Below, one piece after another: positions 1-6,850 of a stretch of 12,818 bases of DNA (position 1 is the first letter of the stretch; every line of letters starts with the position of its first letter). The stretch is from NCBI GenBank assembly GCA_035263025.1, contig DATFRR010000107.1, positions 1 through 12,818 on the forward strand, written 5' to 3'. Position numbers and translations under genes: made by a program. The stretch comes from DASQPR01 sp035263025 (GTDB taxonomy: Bacteria; Actinomycetota; Actinomycetes; Mycobacteriales; Micromonosporaceae). The notes beneath the pieces are model-generated. The model worked only from the letters and a program-made list of their open reading frames with translations. It was not told the DNA's origin and searched no databases.

Positions 1-77
1 TCGGCCGTTCGTCGGTATTTTCGAATGAGGTGCTTGAGCGCACGCGTGCTGGGTAATGCGCCGCTGGGGTGAAGAGC

Positions 78-194
78 ATGCTCGCACAGAAGTCGCGGAC
101 GGCGATCTGGGTCGGCGCGGTTGTCGTCGTCCTCGCGGTCATGATCGGCGCGTTGGTGATCTACGGCGGCGGCAATGGCTCGGGCGGTTACTGA
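78..194 (+). CDS. 38-aa single-span membrane peptide
   Basis: This short reading frame encodes a basic N-terminus (MLAQKSRTAIW), a hydrophobic stretch of about 20 residues (residues 10-29, Val/Ala/Ile/Leu/Met) and a Gly-rich outer tail ending GGGNGSGGY. That is the shape of a small inner-membrane peptide with its N-terminus in the cytoplasm. The frame has an upstream stop (TAA at 54-56), and a purine-rich GGGGTGAAG lies just before the ATG. A GTG nine bases upstream (69) is an alternative start. A perfect hairpin follows 22 nt after the stop, as expected for a monocistronic transcript. I do not recognise a family. Small membrane peptides of this form are common in Actinobacteria and their roles are mostly unknown. 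Confidence rests on the RBS, the clean hydrophobic pattern and the terminator. Confidence 0.55.
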   Translation: MLAQKSRTAIWVGAVVVVLAVMIGALVIYGGGNGSGGY

Positions 195-216
195 GGTCTT
201 TCGGTCGCACGTATGA

Positions 217-245
217 CGCCCAGCCGGCATGACGCCGGCTGGGCG
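217..245. terminator. Bidirectional hairpin terminator between convergent genes
   Basis: A perfect 12-bp inverted repeat (CGCCCAGCCGGC at 217-228, its complement at 234-245) has a 5-nt loop. It lies between the stop of the small membrane peptide (194) and the stop of the convergent monooxygenase (263). There is no clear U-tract on either side, which is usual for actinobacterial terminators. Confidence 0.75.
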
Positions 246-262
246 GGTGGGCATTTGTCGCG

Positions 263-1369
263 TCAGGCGGTGGCGAGCGCCGGCGACACCGACGCAGTCT
301 CGCGGACGCGGCTCGCGATGTGGTCGGCGATGAACGACGCGTCCCGTCCCGCGCCACCGATCAGCATCGAGTAAAACCCGCGCTGGTAGAGCAGCCCGAC
401 GAAGTAGAGACCCGGTATCTCGGGCATGACGCCGCCATCGTCGCGGGGCCAACCCGACTCGCCGGTGACCGCTGGGTGGATGTAGGAGAAGTCGCGCCGG
501 TATCCGGTGCACCAGACAACGTTCGTCACCTCGAGCACCGACCCGTCGTCGAGCATCGGACGGCCGGCGTCGGCGCCCACGACGCGCGAGGGCGTCCGGT
601 GCACGCCCGCCGCGTCGAGGTGGGCCGGCTTCACCCGCAGCAGTGGCGCGGCGTTCGAACGGATCGCCGGCTGTGCCTTGCGGCCCAGCGGGTTGCGGGT
701 GGTGAGCACGTGGTGCGCGACGAACCACAGCACCGGAAGAATGAACCTCGCGGCGCGGCCCTCCAGCTCGAACGGAATCGTGGAGCTCTCCTTGCCGGCC
801 AGCCAGGTGTCATGTCCGGCGCGCTTGATCTCCAATGCCAGATCCGCACCGGACTGGCCGGCGCCAACCACGAGCACCGGGCCGGGCAGCAGTTGGCTCG
901 CGTCTCGGTAAGCGACCGAGTGGAGCTGGCGGATGGACGGGTCGAGCTCGTCGGCGATCGTCGGCACCTTCGGGTGGTTTTCCGAGCCGGTCGCGATCAC
1001 GACGTTGCATGCGAAGTAGGTCTGCTCGTCGGTGTCGACGCGAAACGTGCCGTCGTCGAGCTGCGTGACGCCGGTGACGAGCGTGTGGCCACGGACGTCG
1101 AGACCCATCCGGTTGGCGTACGCCTCGAGGTAGTCGCCCATCGCGGCACCGGTCGGGAAGGTACCCGCCGGAGCCGGAAACGCCATCCCCGGCAGCGAGT
1201 CGTACTGTGCCGGCGAATTGAGCCGCAGCGATGCGTAGCGCTTGCGCCACTGATCGCCGACGCGCGGATGCTCGTTCAGCACGACCGCCGTACGGCTGCG
1301 TTGCTTCAGTTCGTACGCGGTGGCGAGTCCGGTCTGCCCGGCGCCGATGATCACGGTGTCGATGTTCAT
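263..1369 (-). CDS. FAD-dependent monooxygenase, CzcO/flavin-monooxygenase-like
   Basis: This is a 368-aa two-dinucleotide-binding flavoprotein. Residues 3-14 hold the FAD Rossmann motif (VIIGAGQTG). GDQW and RYASLRLNSP (38-52) match the CzcO/flavin-monooxygenase pattern, VIATG is at 124-128, the second (NADPH) motif VVGAGQSG is at 167-174, and WCTGY (286-290) is the usual ATGY-like motif. Proteins of this class use NADPH and O2 to oxygenate small N-, S- or carbonyl-containing substrates; the substrate here is unknown. The start is placed at the ATG at 1369 rather than 12 codons upstream, because the FAD fold begins at once and a GGGGG Shine-Dalgarno (1374-1378) precedes it. It is transcribed in the same direction as the LuxR regulator, 119 nt downstream of it. 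The C-terminal tail after residue 350 is not conserved-looking. Confidence 0.88.
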   Translation of the reverse strand: MNIDTVIIGAGQTGLATAYELKQRSRTAVVLNEHPRVGDQWRKRYASLRLNSPAQYDSLPGMAFPAPAGTFPTGAAMGDYLEAYANRMGLDVRGHTLVTGVTQLDDGTFRVDTDEQTYFACNVVIATGSENHPKVPTIADELDPSIRQLHSVAYRDASQLLPGPVLVVGAGQSGADLALEIKRAGHDTWLAGKESSTIPFELEGRAARFILPVLWFVAHHVLTTRNPLGRKAQPAIRSNAAPLLRVKPAHLDAAGVHRTPSRVVGADAGRPMLDDGSVLEVTNVVWCTGYRRDFSYIHPAVTGESGWPRDDGGVMPEIPGLYFVGLLYQRGFYSMLIGGAGRDASFIADHIASRVRETASVSPALATA

Positions 1370-1488
1370 GATGCCCCCAGGTGCGATCTGCGTTGACGAC
1401 TTCACGGTGTCAGTCGGCAGATGGCCGGTGCATCGGGCGAATCACGCGTGCGTGGAACGGGGCATGGGTATTTCTATGTACGGCGGAC

Positions 1489-3129
1489 CTACGCACGCGC
1501 CACAAGATCGTGGTCATAGGCGTACGCGGTCGCCGCCGCGCGCGAGGACACCCCGAGCTTGGTGAAGATGTTGCTGATGTGTCGCGCGACCGTCTTCTCG
1601 CTGAGGAACAGTTCGCCGGCGATCGCACGGTTCGTGCCGCCGGCGGCCACCAGGCGGAGCACCTGAAGTTCGCGGTCGGTGAGACCGTTGGCCGGCCGGT
1701 CGGACGCTTCCCGCGCTGGCTTTGCGAGTGCCGTGGCGCGCTCGAGGTCCGGTTGCGCGCCGAGTTGTTCGAACCACCAGCGCGCGGCGTCGTATTCCAT
1801 CGCAGCCGCGTCCGCATCGCCCTGCGCCGCAAGACACTCACCGATCAGGACGCGCGTGATGGCGGCCTCGTACGGCATGTCGAGGTCTTGCCAGGCGCGC
1901 CAGCTACGTCGCAGCGCGCTGAGCCCGTCGGCATGGCGGCCGTCGGAGAGCGCGACCTGTCCGTCGGCGCGCGCCGCGAGTGCACGTAACAGTGGGCTCG
2001 TCGCGGCCGCGGCAAAGTCGTCGAGCTCCGCGGCAGCTGCGCGTGCCAGTTCGATGTCCGGCACGCGTACCGCGATATCGACACAGGCGGCGAGCACGTC
2101 CGGGCGTACCCCCGGATCTTTGACCTCGGCCCGCAGCCGACGGACGGTGACGGTGGCGGCGTCCAGGCGACCCTGTGCGGCACGCAGCCGCACCAGACCC
2201 GGCTCCGGTTGGCGGCCCCAAGCGTTGGCTTGTCGGTATGCGGCCTCGGCGTCGGCGAACTCGCCGCGCAGCCGATGGAGTTCGCCCTGCCGGTAGAACG
2301 CCTCGCCGATCGCTGGGTGCCGCACCTGCTCGCGTGCCCGGGCGATCTCGAGCTGCGCGTCCGCCCAGTTGCCCGACAACGTCATGAGCTCGGCCCGATG
2401 CACGAGGCACACGCCGCGATAGGGCACCAGCCCGGTCTGCACGTCGCACCAGTTCGTGAGCGCCGCGGTCCACTCGCGGGCGCGAGCCACATCGTGGGCG
2501 CGGAAACACGCGGCGATGACGGAGCAATAGACCACGCCGGCGACCGGCGGTGAGAGCTCAGCGCCGGAGACGGCCAGCATGACCTCGTCGATGCATGCGG
2601 TGGCCTCCGCGGCGTGCCCGAGATGGATGCGCGCGTGTGCGGTGGTCAGCAGGCCGAGGGTACGCAGTTCCGCGTCGCCGGTGTCCCGACCGATCCGTAC
2701 CGCTCGTTCGGCGGCGTCCAGCGCGCCCGCGACGTCGCCGGACTCGAGTGCGACGTGTGCCTCGTACGCGTCCATCAGCGCGGGCTCCGCACCATCGAGT
2801 TGGTGCTGTTCGACCAACGCCCGCACTCGGGCGGCCCAGGCGCTCGACCGCGCTGGTTCGTTGGTGGCGCCGAGCAGGAACGAAAGGTAGAACCCGCACC
2901 TGGCAGCGCGCCGGTAGTCGCCGACGTCCAAGTAGCGCGCGTGCGCGCGGGCCAGTGCGTCGATGCCCGTCTCGTCCTCGCCCACCAGATAGCCGCTGAC
3001 CGCGAGCATGACCAAGTCCGGCGCCTCGAGCGGGCACGCGCTGTCGGCCTCGCGCAGCGTCGTCCAGCACTCTTGCCACGCACGGCGCTCGTAGGCCGCG
3101 CGTCCGCGCTCCAGGAGCTCGACGGTCAC
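1489..3129 (-). CDS. LuxR-type regulator with N-terminal TPR-like repeats
   Basis: This 546-aa transcription factor has a C-terminal LuxR/NarL helix-turn-helix at about 482-546: LTDRELQVLRLVAAGGTNR, then the recognition helix region SEKTVARHISNIFTKLGV. Residues 1-465 are Ala/Leu/Arg-rich helical pairs of TPR type (for example LLERGRAAYERRAWQECW at 5-22, and 274-302). No P-loop is present, so it is not a full-length LAL/MalT-type STAND ATPase. It resembles the shorter actinobacterial TPR-LuxR group, whose helical array probably senses a ligand or protein partner. The GTG start at 3129 is the first possible one, since an in-frame TAG touches it, and GGGTAG supplies a weak RBS. The gene sits between the exporter pair and the monooxygenase, which makes the monooxygenase a plausible target. 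Three direct repeats lie upstream (3161-3222). Confidence 0.88.
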   Translation of the reverse strand: MTVELLERGRAAYERRAWQECWTTLREADSACPLEAPDLVMLAVSGYLVGEDETGIDALARAHARYLDVGDYRRAARCGFYLSFLLGATNEPARSSAWAARVRALVEQHQLDGAEPALMDAYEAHVALESGDVAGALDAAERAVRIGRDTGDAELRTLGLLTTAHARIHLGHAAEATACIDEVMLAVSGAELSPPVAGVVYCSVIAACFRAHDVARAREWTAALTNWCDVQTGLVPYRGVCLVHRAELMTLSGNWADAQLEIARAREQVRHPAIGEAFYRQGELHRLRGEFADAEAAYRQANAWGRQPEPGLVRLRAAQGRLDAATVTVRRLRAEVKDPGVRPDVLAACVDIAVRVPDIELARAAAAELDDFAAAATSPLLRALAARADGQVALSDGRHADGLSALRRSWRAWQDLDMPYEAAITRVLIGECLAAQGDADAAAMEYDAARWWFEQLGAQPDLERATALAKPAREASDRPANGLTDRELQVLRLVAAGGTNRAIAGELFLSEKTVARHISNIFTKLGVSSRAAATAYAYDHDLVARA

Positions 3130-3160
3130 CTACCCATGACACCATGCCGGCGCGCTGGCG

Positions 3161-3222
3161 GCCGCAACAGTCGGCGCGCCACCGCGCCGCAACGCTCGGC
3201 GGCGCCGTGCCGCAACGGTCGG
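3161..3222 (-). repeat. Three direct repeats upstream of the LuxR gene
   Basis: The 14-nt unit GCCGCAACnnTCGG (read on +; CCGAnnGTTGCGGC on the coding strand of the regulator) occurs at 3161-3174, 3186-3199 and 3209-3222, with periods of 25 and 23 bp. Only the two n positions vary. The repeats occupy most of the gap between the permease stop (3238) and the regulator start (3129), where an operator or activator array would be expected. A repeated extragenic element is the alternative. Confidence 0.55.
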
Positions 3223-3237
3223 TTCGCCGCGTGCGGC

Positions 3238-4095
3238 TTATACGGTGGCGGAGCGGTAGCGCCGCACCGCGAGCGTCCGGAACACCAGCAGGATGACGAG
3301 CGACCACGCGACCGACGCGATGACCGGATGCTGCATCGGCCAGGAGGCCGACGACGAGACGCCCGGGTTGCCGAACAGTTCTCGACACGCTTGCACGGTC
3401 GCGCTAAACGGGTTCCACTCGGCGACGTGGCGCAACCACGGCGTCATCTGCGCGGCCGACACGAACGCGATCGACACGAACGTGACCGGGAACAGCCAGA
3501 TCAGGCCGCCGGACGTGGCTGCCTCGGGGGTGCGCACAGACAGACCGATCAGTGCCCCGATCCAGGAGAACGCGTATCCGAGCAGCAGCAAGAGCGCGAA
3601 CGCCCCGATCGCCTTCGGGATGCCGTTGTGGATGCGCCAGCCGACGAGGACGCCGACGACCGCCAACACCAGGACGGTGAACGTCGTCTGCACGAGATCC
3701 GCGATAGTCCGACCGGTCAGCACTGCGCCGCGCGTCATCGGCAGCGACCGGAAGCGGTCGATCACGCCCTTGTGCATGTCATCGGCGATGCCGGCGCCGG
3801 CGCCCGCCGTCGCGAACGTGACGGTCTGCGCGAAGATGCCCGCCATCAGGAACTCGCGATATCCGGCCGGATTCGACGAGCCGTTGACGGTCACCGAGCC
3901 GCCGAAGACGTAGCTGAACAGCACCACAAACATGATCGGCTGGACCAGGCCGAAGATGATGATCTCCGGAATGCGGGTCATCCGGATCAGGTTCCGCTTC
4001 GTGACCACAAACGAATCGCGGACCGCACCGACGAGCCCGCCCCCGGACTTCGGTGCACCGCGTCGGGTCTTGATCGCGTCCGCCGCCAAGCTCAC
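3238..4095 (-). CDS. ABC-2 type exporter permease, DrrB family
   Basis: This 285-aa integral membrane protein is the channel half of a DrrAB-type exporter. Six hydrophobic segments are visible at about residues 45-64, 82-104, 132-154, 162-186, 196-214 and 257-275. DRFRSLPMTRGAVLTGR (113-129) is the cytoplasmic motif typical of ABC2 permeases, and NPF (228-230) before the last extracytoplasmic loop is also usual. The GTG start overlaps the TGA of the ATPase gene (GTGA, 4092-4095), so translation is likely coupled; a GAGGGGG Shine-Dalgarno lies inside the ATPase gene at 4103-4109. It should pair with that ATPase as a dimer of dimers. DrrAB homologues export hydrophobic drugs or lipids; the substrate is not readable here. 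Confidence 0.92.
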   Translation of the reverse strand: MSLAADAIKTRRGAPKSGGGLVGAVRDSFVVTKRNLIRMTRIPEIIIFGLVQPIMFVVLFSYVFGGSVTVNGSSNPAGYREFLMAGIFAQTVTFATAGAGAGIADDMHKGVIDRFRSLPMTRGAVLTGRTIADLVQTTFTVLVLAVVGVLVGWRIHNGIPKAIGAFALLLLLGYAFSWIGALIGLSVRTPEAATSGGLIWLFPVTFVSIAFVSAAQMTPWLRHVAEWNPFSATVQACRELFGNPGVSSSASWPMQHPVIASVAWSLVILLVFRTLAVRRYRSATV

Positions 4096-5162
4096 TTGCC
4101 CGCCCCCTCGTCAACCAGCTCCGGTTCCGCCGCGTTGTCCTTGACGTCCTTGTCGCGCCGACGCCCACGTCGATCGCGGCGCTTGTCCGCCGACTGCGCG
4201 TCCTCGTCGTTCAGGTCTTCGAGCTCCGCGTGGTGACCCGTCAGAGACAAGAAGACGTCGTCCAGGGTCGGACGCCGAAGACCGATGTCGTCGATCTCGA
4301 CCCCGCGCGTGTCCAACTCGCGGATCACGTCGGCGAGCAGCCTGGCGCCGCCGACGACCGGCGCGGTCAGGCGACGCATGTGATCGTCCACGCTAAGGTC
4401 ACCCTTGCCGAAACCGCGCAGCACGTCGCCCGCCGGGTCCATGTGCTCGCGGCGGTGTACGACGACCTCGATGCGCTCGCCTCCGGTCTTCGCCTTCAAC
4501 TCATCCGACGTTCCCCGAGCAATCACCTTGCCGTGGTCGATGACGCAGATGTCGTGCGCGAGATGATCGGCCTCTTCCAGGTATTGCGTGGTCAGCAGCA
4601 GCGTGGTGCCGCCGGCCACCAGATCCTGGATCAGGCCCCACAGCAACTGGCGATTGCGAGGGTCGAGCCCGGTAGTGGGCTCGTCCATGAACATGACCGG
4701 TGGTGACACGACAAGCGCGGCGGCAAGGTCAAGGCGACGTCGCATGCCGCCGGAGTATGTCTTCGCAATCCGGTCTGCCGCGTCCGCGAGGCCGAACCGA
4801 TCGAGCAGCTCGACAGCGCGCCGCTTCGCCTCGCGCGCCGGCAGCTGGTAAAGCTCACCGACCATCTGGAGGTTCTCCCGACCGGTCAGGTAGTCGTCGA
4901 CGGCGGCGAACTGGCCGGACAGGCCAATGGCACGGCGCACCTCGTTCGGGTTCTTGAGGACGTCGATGCCGGCCACCACGGCTCGGCCGCTATCCGGCTT
5001 GAGCAGTGTCGTGAGGACGCGAACTGCGGTCGTCTTGCCGGCGCCGTTCGGGCCGAGCAACCCCAGCACGGTGCCTTCCGGGACGTCTAGGTCGACGCCA
5101 TCCAGCGCTCGGACCTCCTGAAACGTCTTGACCAGACCTTCGGCATAAATCGCGCCCGGCAT
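4092..5162 (-). CDS. ABC exporter ATPase, DrrA family
   Basis: This 356-aa nucleotide-binding subunit drives the neighbouring permease. It has Walker A GPNGAGKT (37-44), Q-loop Gln84, signature YSGGM (136-140), Walker B VMFMDEP (156-162) and D-loop GLD (165-167). The switch residue is Gln193 (TTQYLEEAD) in place of His, as in the DrrA family. The DrrA C-terminal motif RRPTLDDVFLSLTG closes the conserved part. A highly charged tail of about 45 residues follows (runs of D/E, then RRDRRGRRRDK, then D/E), which is unusual for the family. The reading frame stays open 142 codons further upstream, but the ATG at 5162 is preceded by GAGGGGAG (5167-5174) and starts directly with the ABC fold. It is the first gene of the exporter pair and is transcribed divergently from the PLP enzyme. 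Confidence 0.93.
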   Translation of the reverse strand: MPGAIYAEGLVKTFQEVRALDGVDLDVPEGTVLGLLGPNGAGKTTAVRVLTTLLKPDSGRAVVAGIDVLKNPNEVRRAIGLSGQFAAVDDYLTGRENLQMVGELYQLPAREAKRRAVELLDRFGLADAADRIAKTYSGGMRRRLDLAAALVVSPPVMFMDEPTTGLDPRNRQLLWGLIQDLVAGGTTLLLTTQYLEEADHLAHDICVIDHGKVIARGTSDELKAKTGGERIEVVVHRREHMDPAGDVLRGFGKGDLSVDDHMRRLTAPVVGGARLLADVIRELDTRGVEIDDIGLRRPTLDDVFLSLTGHHAELEDLNDEDAQSADKRRDRRGRRRDKDVKDNAAEPELVDEGAGK

Positions 5163-5384
5163 GCGACTCCCCTCGGTGGGCTGACTCAGGTGTCGTGGCT
5201 GCGTCACTGTCATGGCTCTGTCACAGTTGCTTGGTTCTGTCACGGCCGTGGTCGGCTCGATCCGTCGAGGGTACGGGGGACCCCCGACAGGCTGCACACC
5301 GGTTATCCAAAGGTCGGCCGCGACACGATGCTTGGCGGACCGGTCCGAGCTGCGCGAGCATCGGGTCGGGGGTAGAAGTGCAGC
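5163..5384. promoter_or_regulatory. Divergent promoter region, exporter and PLP enzyme
   Basis: This 222-nt gap separates two divergent starts and must hold both promoters, though I cannot place -35/-10 boxes with confidence. It contains three GTCAC cores (5203-5207, 5220-5224, 5239-5243) and three CTGTCA copies (5207-5212, 5218-5223, 5237-5242), one within the exact palindrome CTGTCACAG (5218-5226). A second palindrome, CGGGGGACCCCCG, lies at 5274-5286. The first group is closer to the exporter start and is the better candidate for an operator of drrAB-like expression. Confidence 0.45.
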
Positions 5385-6332
5385 ATGGAACTCAACGGTG
5401 TGCGTTCGTCGATCCTTGCGGCGATCGGCGCTACGCCGCTGGTCCGATTGCGGGGTCTGGTGCCCGCCGGATCGGCCGACGTGCTGGTGAAGGTCGAAGC
5501 TGGCAATCCCACCGGAAGCTACAAGGACCGCATGGCCCTGGCGATGATCGAGGGTGCGGAGCGCAGCGGCGCGCTTCGGCCGGGGCAACGGGTCGTCGAG
5601 TTCACCGGTGGCAGCACCGGCTCGTCGCTGGCGTTCGTATGCGCGGTGAAGGGCTATCCGGTCTCACTCGTGTCGTCCGATGCGTTCTCTGACGAGAAGC
5701 TGCGCACCATGCGCGCGTTCGGCGCCAACCTCACCGTGGTGCCGAGCGACGGCGGGCGGATCACCCCGGACCTGTTCGTACGGATGCGGGCCGAAGTCGA
5801 TCGGATCGTAGACCGCGACGGAGCCTTCTGGACCGATCAGTTCCACAACGACGACGCGCTCGACGGGTACGCGGAGATGGGCCGCGAGATCGTGGCGCAG
5901 ACGACCGCGGACGGTGTTGCCACCGACGTGTTCTGTGCGGCGGTCGGCACGGCGGGCATGCTCGTGGGCGTATCCGGCGCGTTGCGCGCGCACGCGCCGC
6001 TTCGCGTCGTGGCGTTCGAGCCGGCTACGTCGCCGATGCTGACGACCGGTGTCGGCGGACCACACCGCGTCGAGGGCACGGCCGCCGGCATCGTTCCGCC
6101 TCTGCTGCGCTCCGGTGGCTACGACGAGGCGCGAACAGTGGACGAGAACGAGGCACGCGCGCTCGCCCCACGGTTGGCGCGCGTCGAAGGTGTATTCGCG
6201 GGTACGTCGTCGGCGTTGAACGTGACTGGCGCGCTTGGGTTGGCGGCCGAACTCGGCACCGGCCGGACAGTCGTCACGGTGGCCGTGGACAGCGGGCTCA
6301 AGTACCTCGCCGGCGATCTTTACGGCGGCTGA
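5385..6332 (+). CDS. PLP-dependent cysteine-synthase-family enzyme
   Basis: This 315-aa fold-type II PLP enzyme is the usual length for cysteine synthase. The Schiff-base lysine is K47 in NPTGSYKDR (41-49). The loop that reads TSGNTG in cysteine synthases reads TGGSTG here (74-79), so the substrate-binding Asn is Ser. GTAGM stands for the Gly-rich phosphate loop, AGTSSALN for the GxS segment, and VDSGLKYL for the C-terminal SGxKY motif. Family members form or break C-beta bonds of Ser/Cys/Thr derivatives; the NPTGSYKDR wording is closer to threonine-synthase-like enzymes, so the substrate should not be assumed to be O-acetylserine. No cysE or sulfur gene is nearby. The ATG at 5385 has only a weak GGGGGTAG ahead of it. 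The gene stands alone, ending at the hairpin at 6372-6407. Confidence 0.85.
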   Translation: MELNGVRSSILAAIGATPLVRLRGLVPAGSADVLVKVEAGNPTGSYKDRMALAMIEGAERSGALRPGQRVVEFTGGSTGSSLAFVCAVKGYPVSLVSSDAFSDEKLRTMRAFGANLTVVPSDGGRITPDLFVRMRAEVDRIVDRDGAFWTDQFHNDDALDGYAEMGREIVAQTTADGVATDVFCAAVGTAGMLVGVSGALRAHAPLRVVAFEPATSPMLTTGVGGPHRVEGTAAGIVPPLLRSGGYDEARTVDENEARALAPRLARVEGVFAGTSSALNVTGALGLAAELGTGRTVVTVAVDSGLKYLAGDLYGG

Positions 6333-6371
6333 GCCACGGCGCACCCCGGTTCGCGTTTCGCGGTGCCACGC

Positions 6372-6407
6372 TCCCGCCCGCGACACGGGTACGCATCGCG
6401 GGCGGGA
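6372..6407. terminator. Bidirectional hairpin terminator
   Basis: A perfect 12-bp stem (TCCCGCCCGCGA at 6372-6383 with its complement at 6396-6407) and a 12-nt loop lie between the convergent PLP enzyme and the DUF4242 gene. An outer 9-bp inverted repeat (6329-6337 with 6411-6419) contains both stop codons and could lengthen the structure. Confidence 0.75.
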
Positions 6408-6415
6408 CGGGTGGC

Positions 6416-6664
6416 TCAGACTTCTTCTTGCAAGTGGTATATCTCGTCGGTCGGGTGGCCGGCCTCCTGATGCACGCGGAGCACCGCCTCCTTCGACGGA
6501 CCTGTGGACAGGCAGAAGACCTTGCCGGACTCCGGGTCGAGCCAGGCGCGCTCGAAATGCACACCTTCCCGGTCTTCGATGGCAAGGTCGCGGTCGTGTG
6601 CCTCACGAAGTTGTTCTCCGGTGACGCCGAAGAACCCGCTGTGCACGTCCATGAACTTTTCCAA
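6416..6664 (-). CDS. DUF4242 / SCO4226-like nickel-binding protein
   Basis: This 82-aa protein closely matches the SCO4226 family pattern: KFMDVHSGFFGVT at the start, LREAHDRDLAIEDREGVHFERAW in the middle, then CLSTGPSKEAVLRVHQEAGHP and DEIYHL. SCO4226 of Streptomyces coelicolor is known as a small ferredoxin-like-fold dimer that binds nickel; its physiological role is unsettled. Several His residues of that pattern are present here (VH, EAH, VHFE, RVH, GHP). The start is TTG at 6664, supported by a strong AAGGAG Shine-Dalgarno (6672-6677) seven bases upstream and by alignment with the usual MxKFMDVH beginning. It is a single gene; the 186 nt between its start and the end of the glycosidase gene hold no further gene. 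Confidence 0.85.
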   Translation of the reverse strand: MEKFMDVHSGFFGVTGEQLREAHDRDLAIEDREGVHFERAWLDPESGKVFCLSTGPSKEAVLRVHQEAGHPTDEIYHLQEEV

Positions 6665-6802
6665 CGCCGTGCTCCTTGGGTCGGGGTGTGCGCCGCGTGA
6701 TCGTCGGACGCGCGTTCAGCCTGGTACAACGCACTACGCGCAACATCGGTCAGGTGACCTATCTGCGCGCGTCGACCGTCGAGACTTGGACGCCGAATCG
6801 TG

Positions 6803-6827
6803 GCCGTTCTCCAGTCGAGGAGACGGC
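6803..6827 (-). terminator. Weak hairpin downstream of the GH3 gene
   Basis: A nine-pair stem (6803-6807 plus 6809-6812 with 6819-6827) with one bulged T (6808) and a 6-nt loop starts 24 nt beyond the GH3 stop. It may end that transcript. There is no U-tract and the stem is short, so this is tentative. Confidence 0.3.
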
Positions 6828-6850
6828 GGCCGGGCCAGCCACTGGTGTGC

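Noticed and set aside
1..77. Possible 3' end of a gene entering from the left edge
   Set aside because: Two + frames stay open for 17-23 codons (stops at 54-56 and 70-72), but the stretch is too short and codon bias does not favour either.
320..1396. A 358-codon + strand frame opposite the monooxygenase
   Set aside because: It is a shadow of the monooxygenase; low-complexity Arg/Val/His composition and no recognisable motif.
2614..4236. A 540-codon open frame on the + strand opposite the LuxR and permease genes
   Set aside because: It is antisense to two well-supported genes, its product is Arg/His/Asp-rich without any domain, and such frames are common in GC-rich DNA.
5163..5588. A 142-codon upstream extension of the ATPase frame
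   Set aside because: The extra part crosses the divergent promoter and the start of the PLP enzyme, has no ABC features, and the ATG at 5162 has a good RBS.
6748..6763. GGTCA-GG-TGACC palindrome, and the 11-mer GGTGACCTATC shared with 8225-8235
   Set aside because: An 11-base match within a window of this size is expected by chance, and the palindrome arms are only 5 bp.
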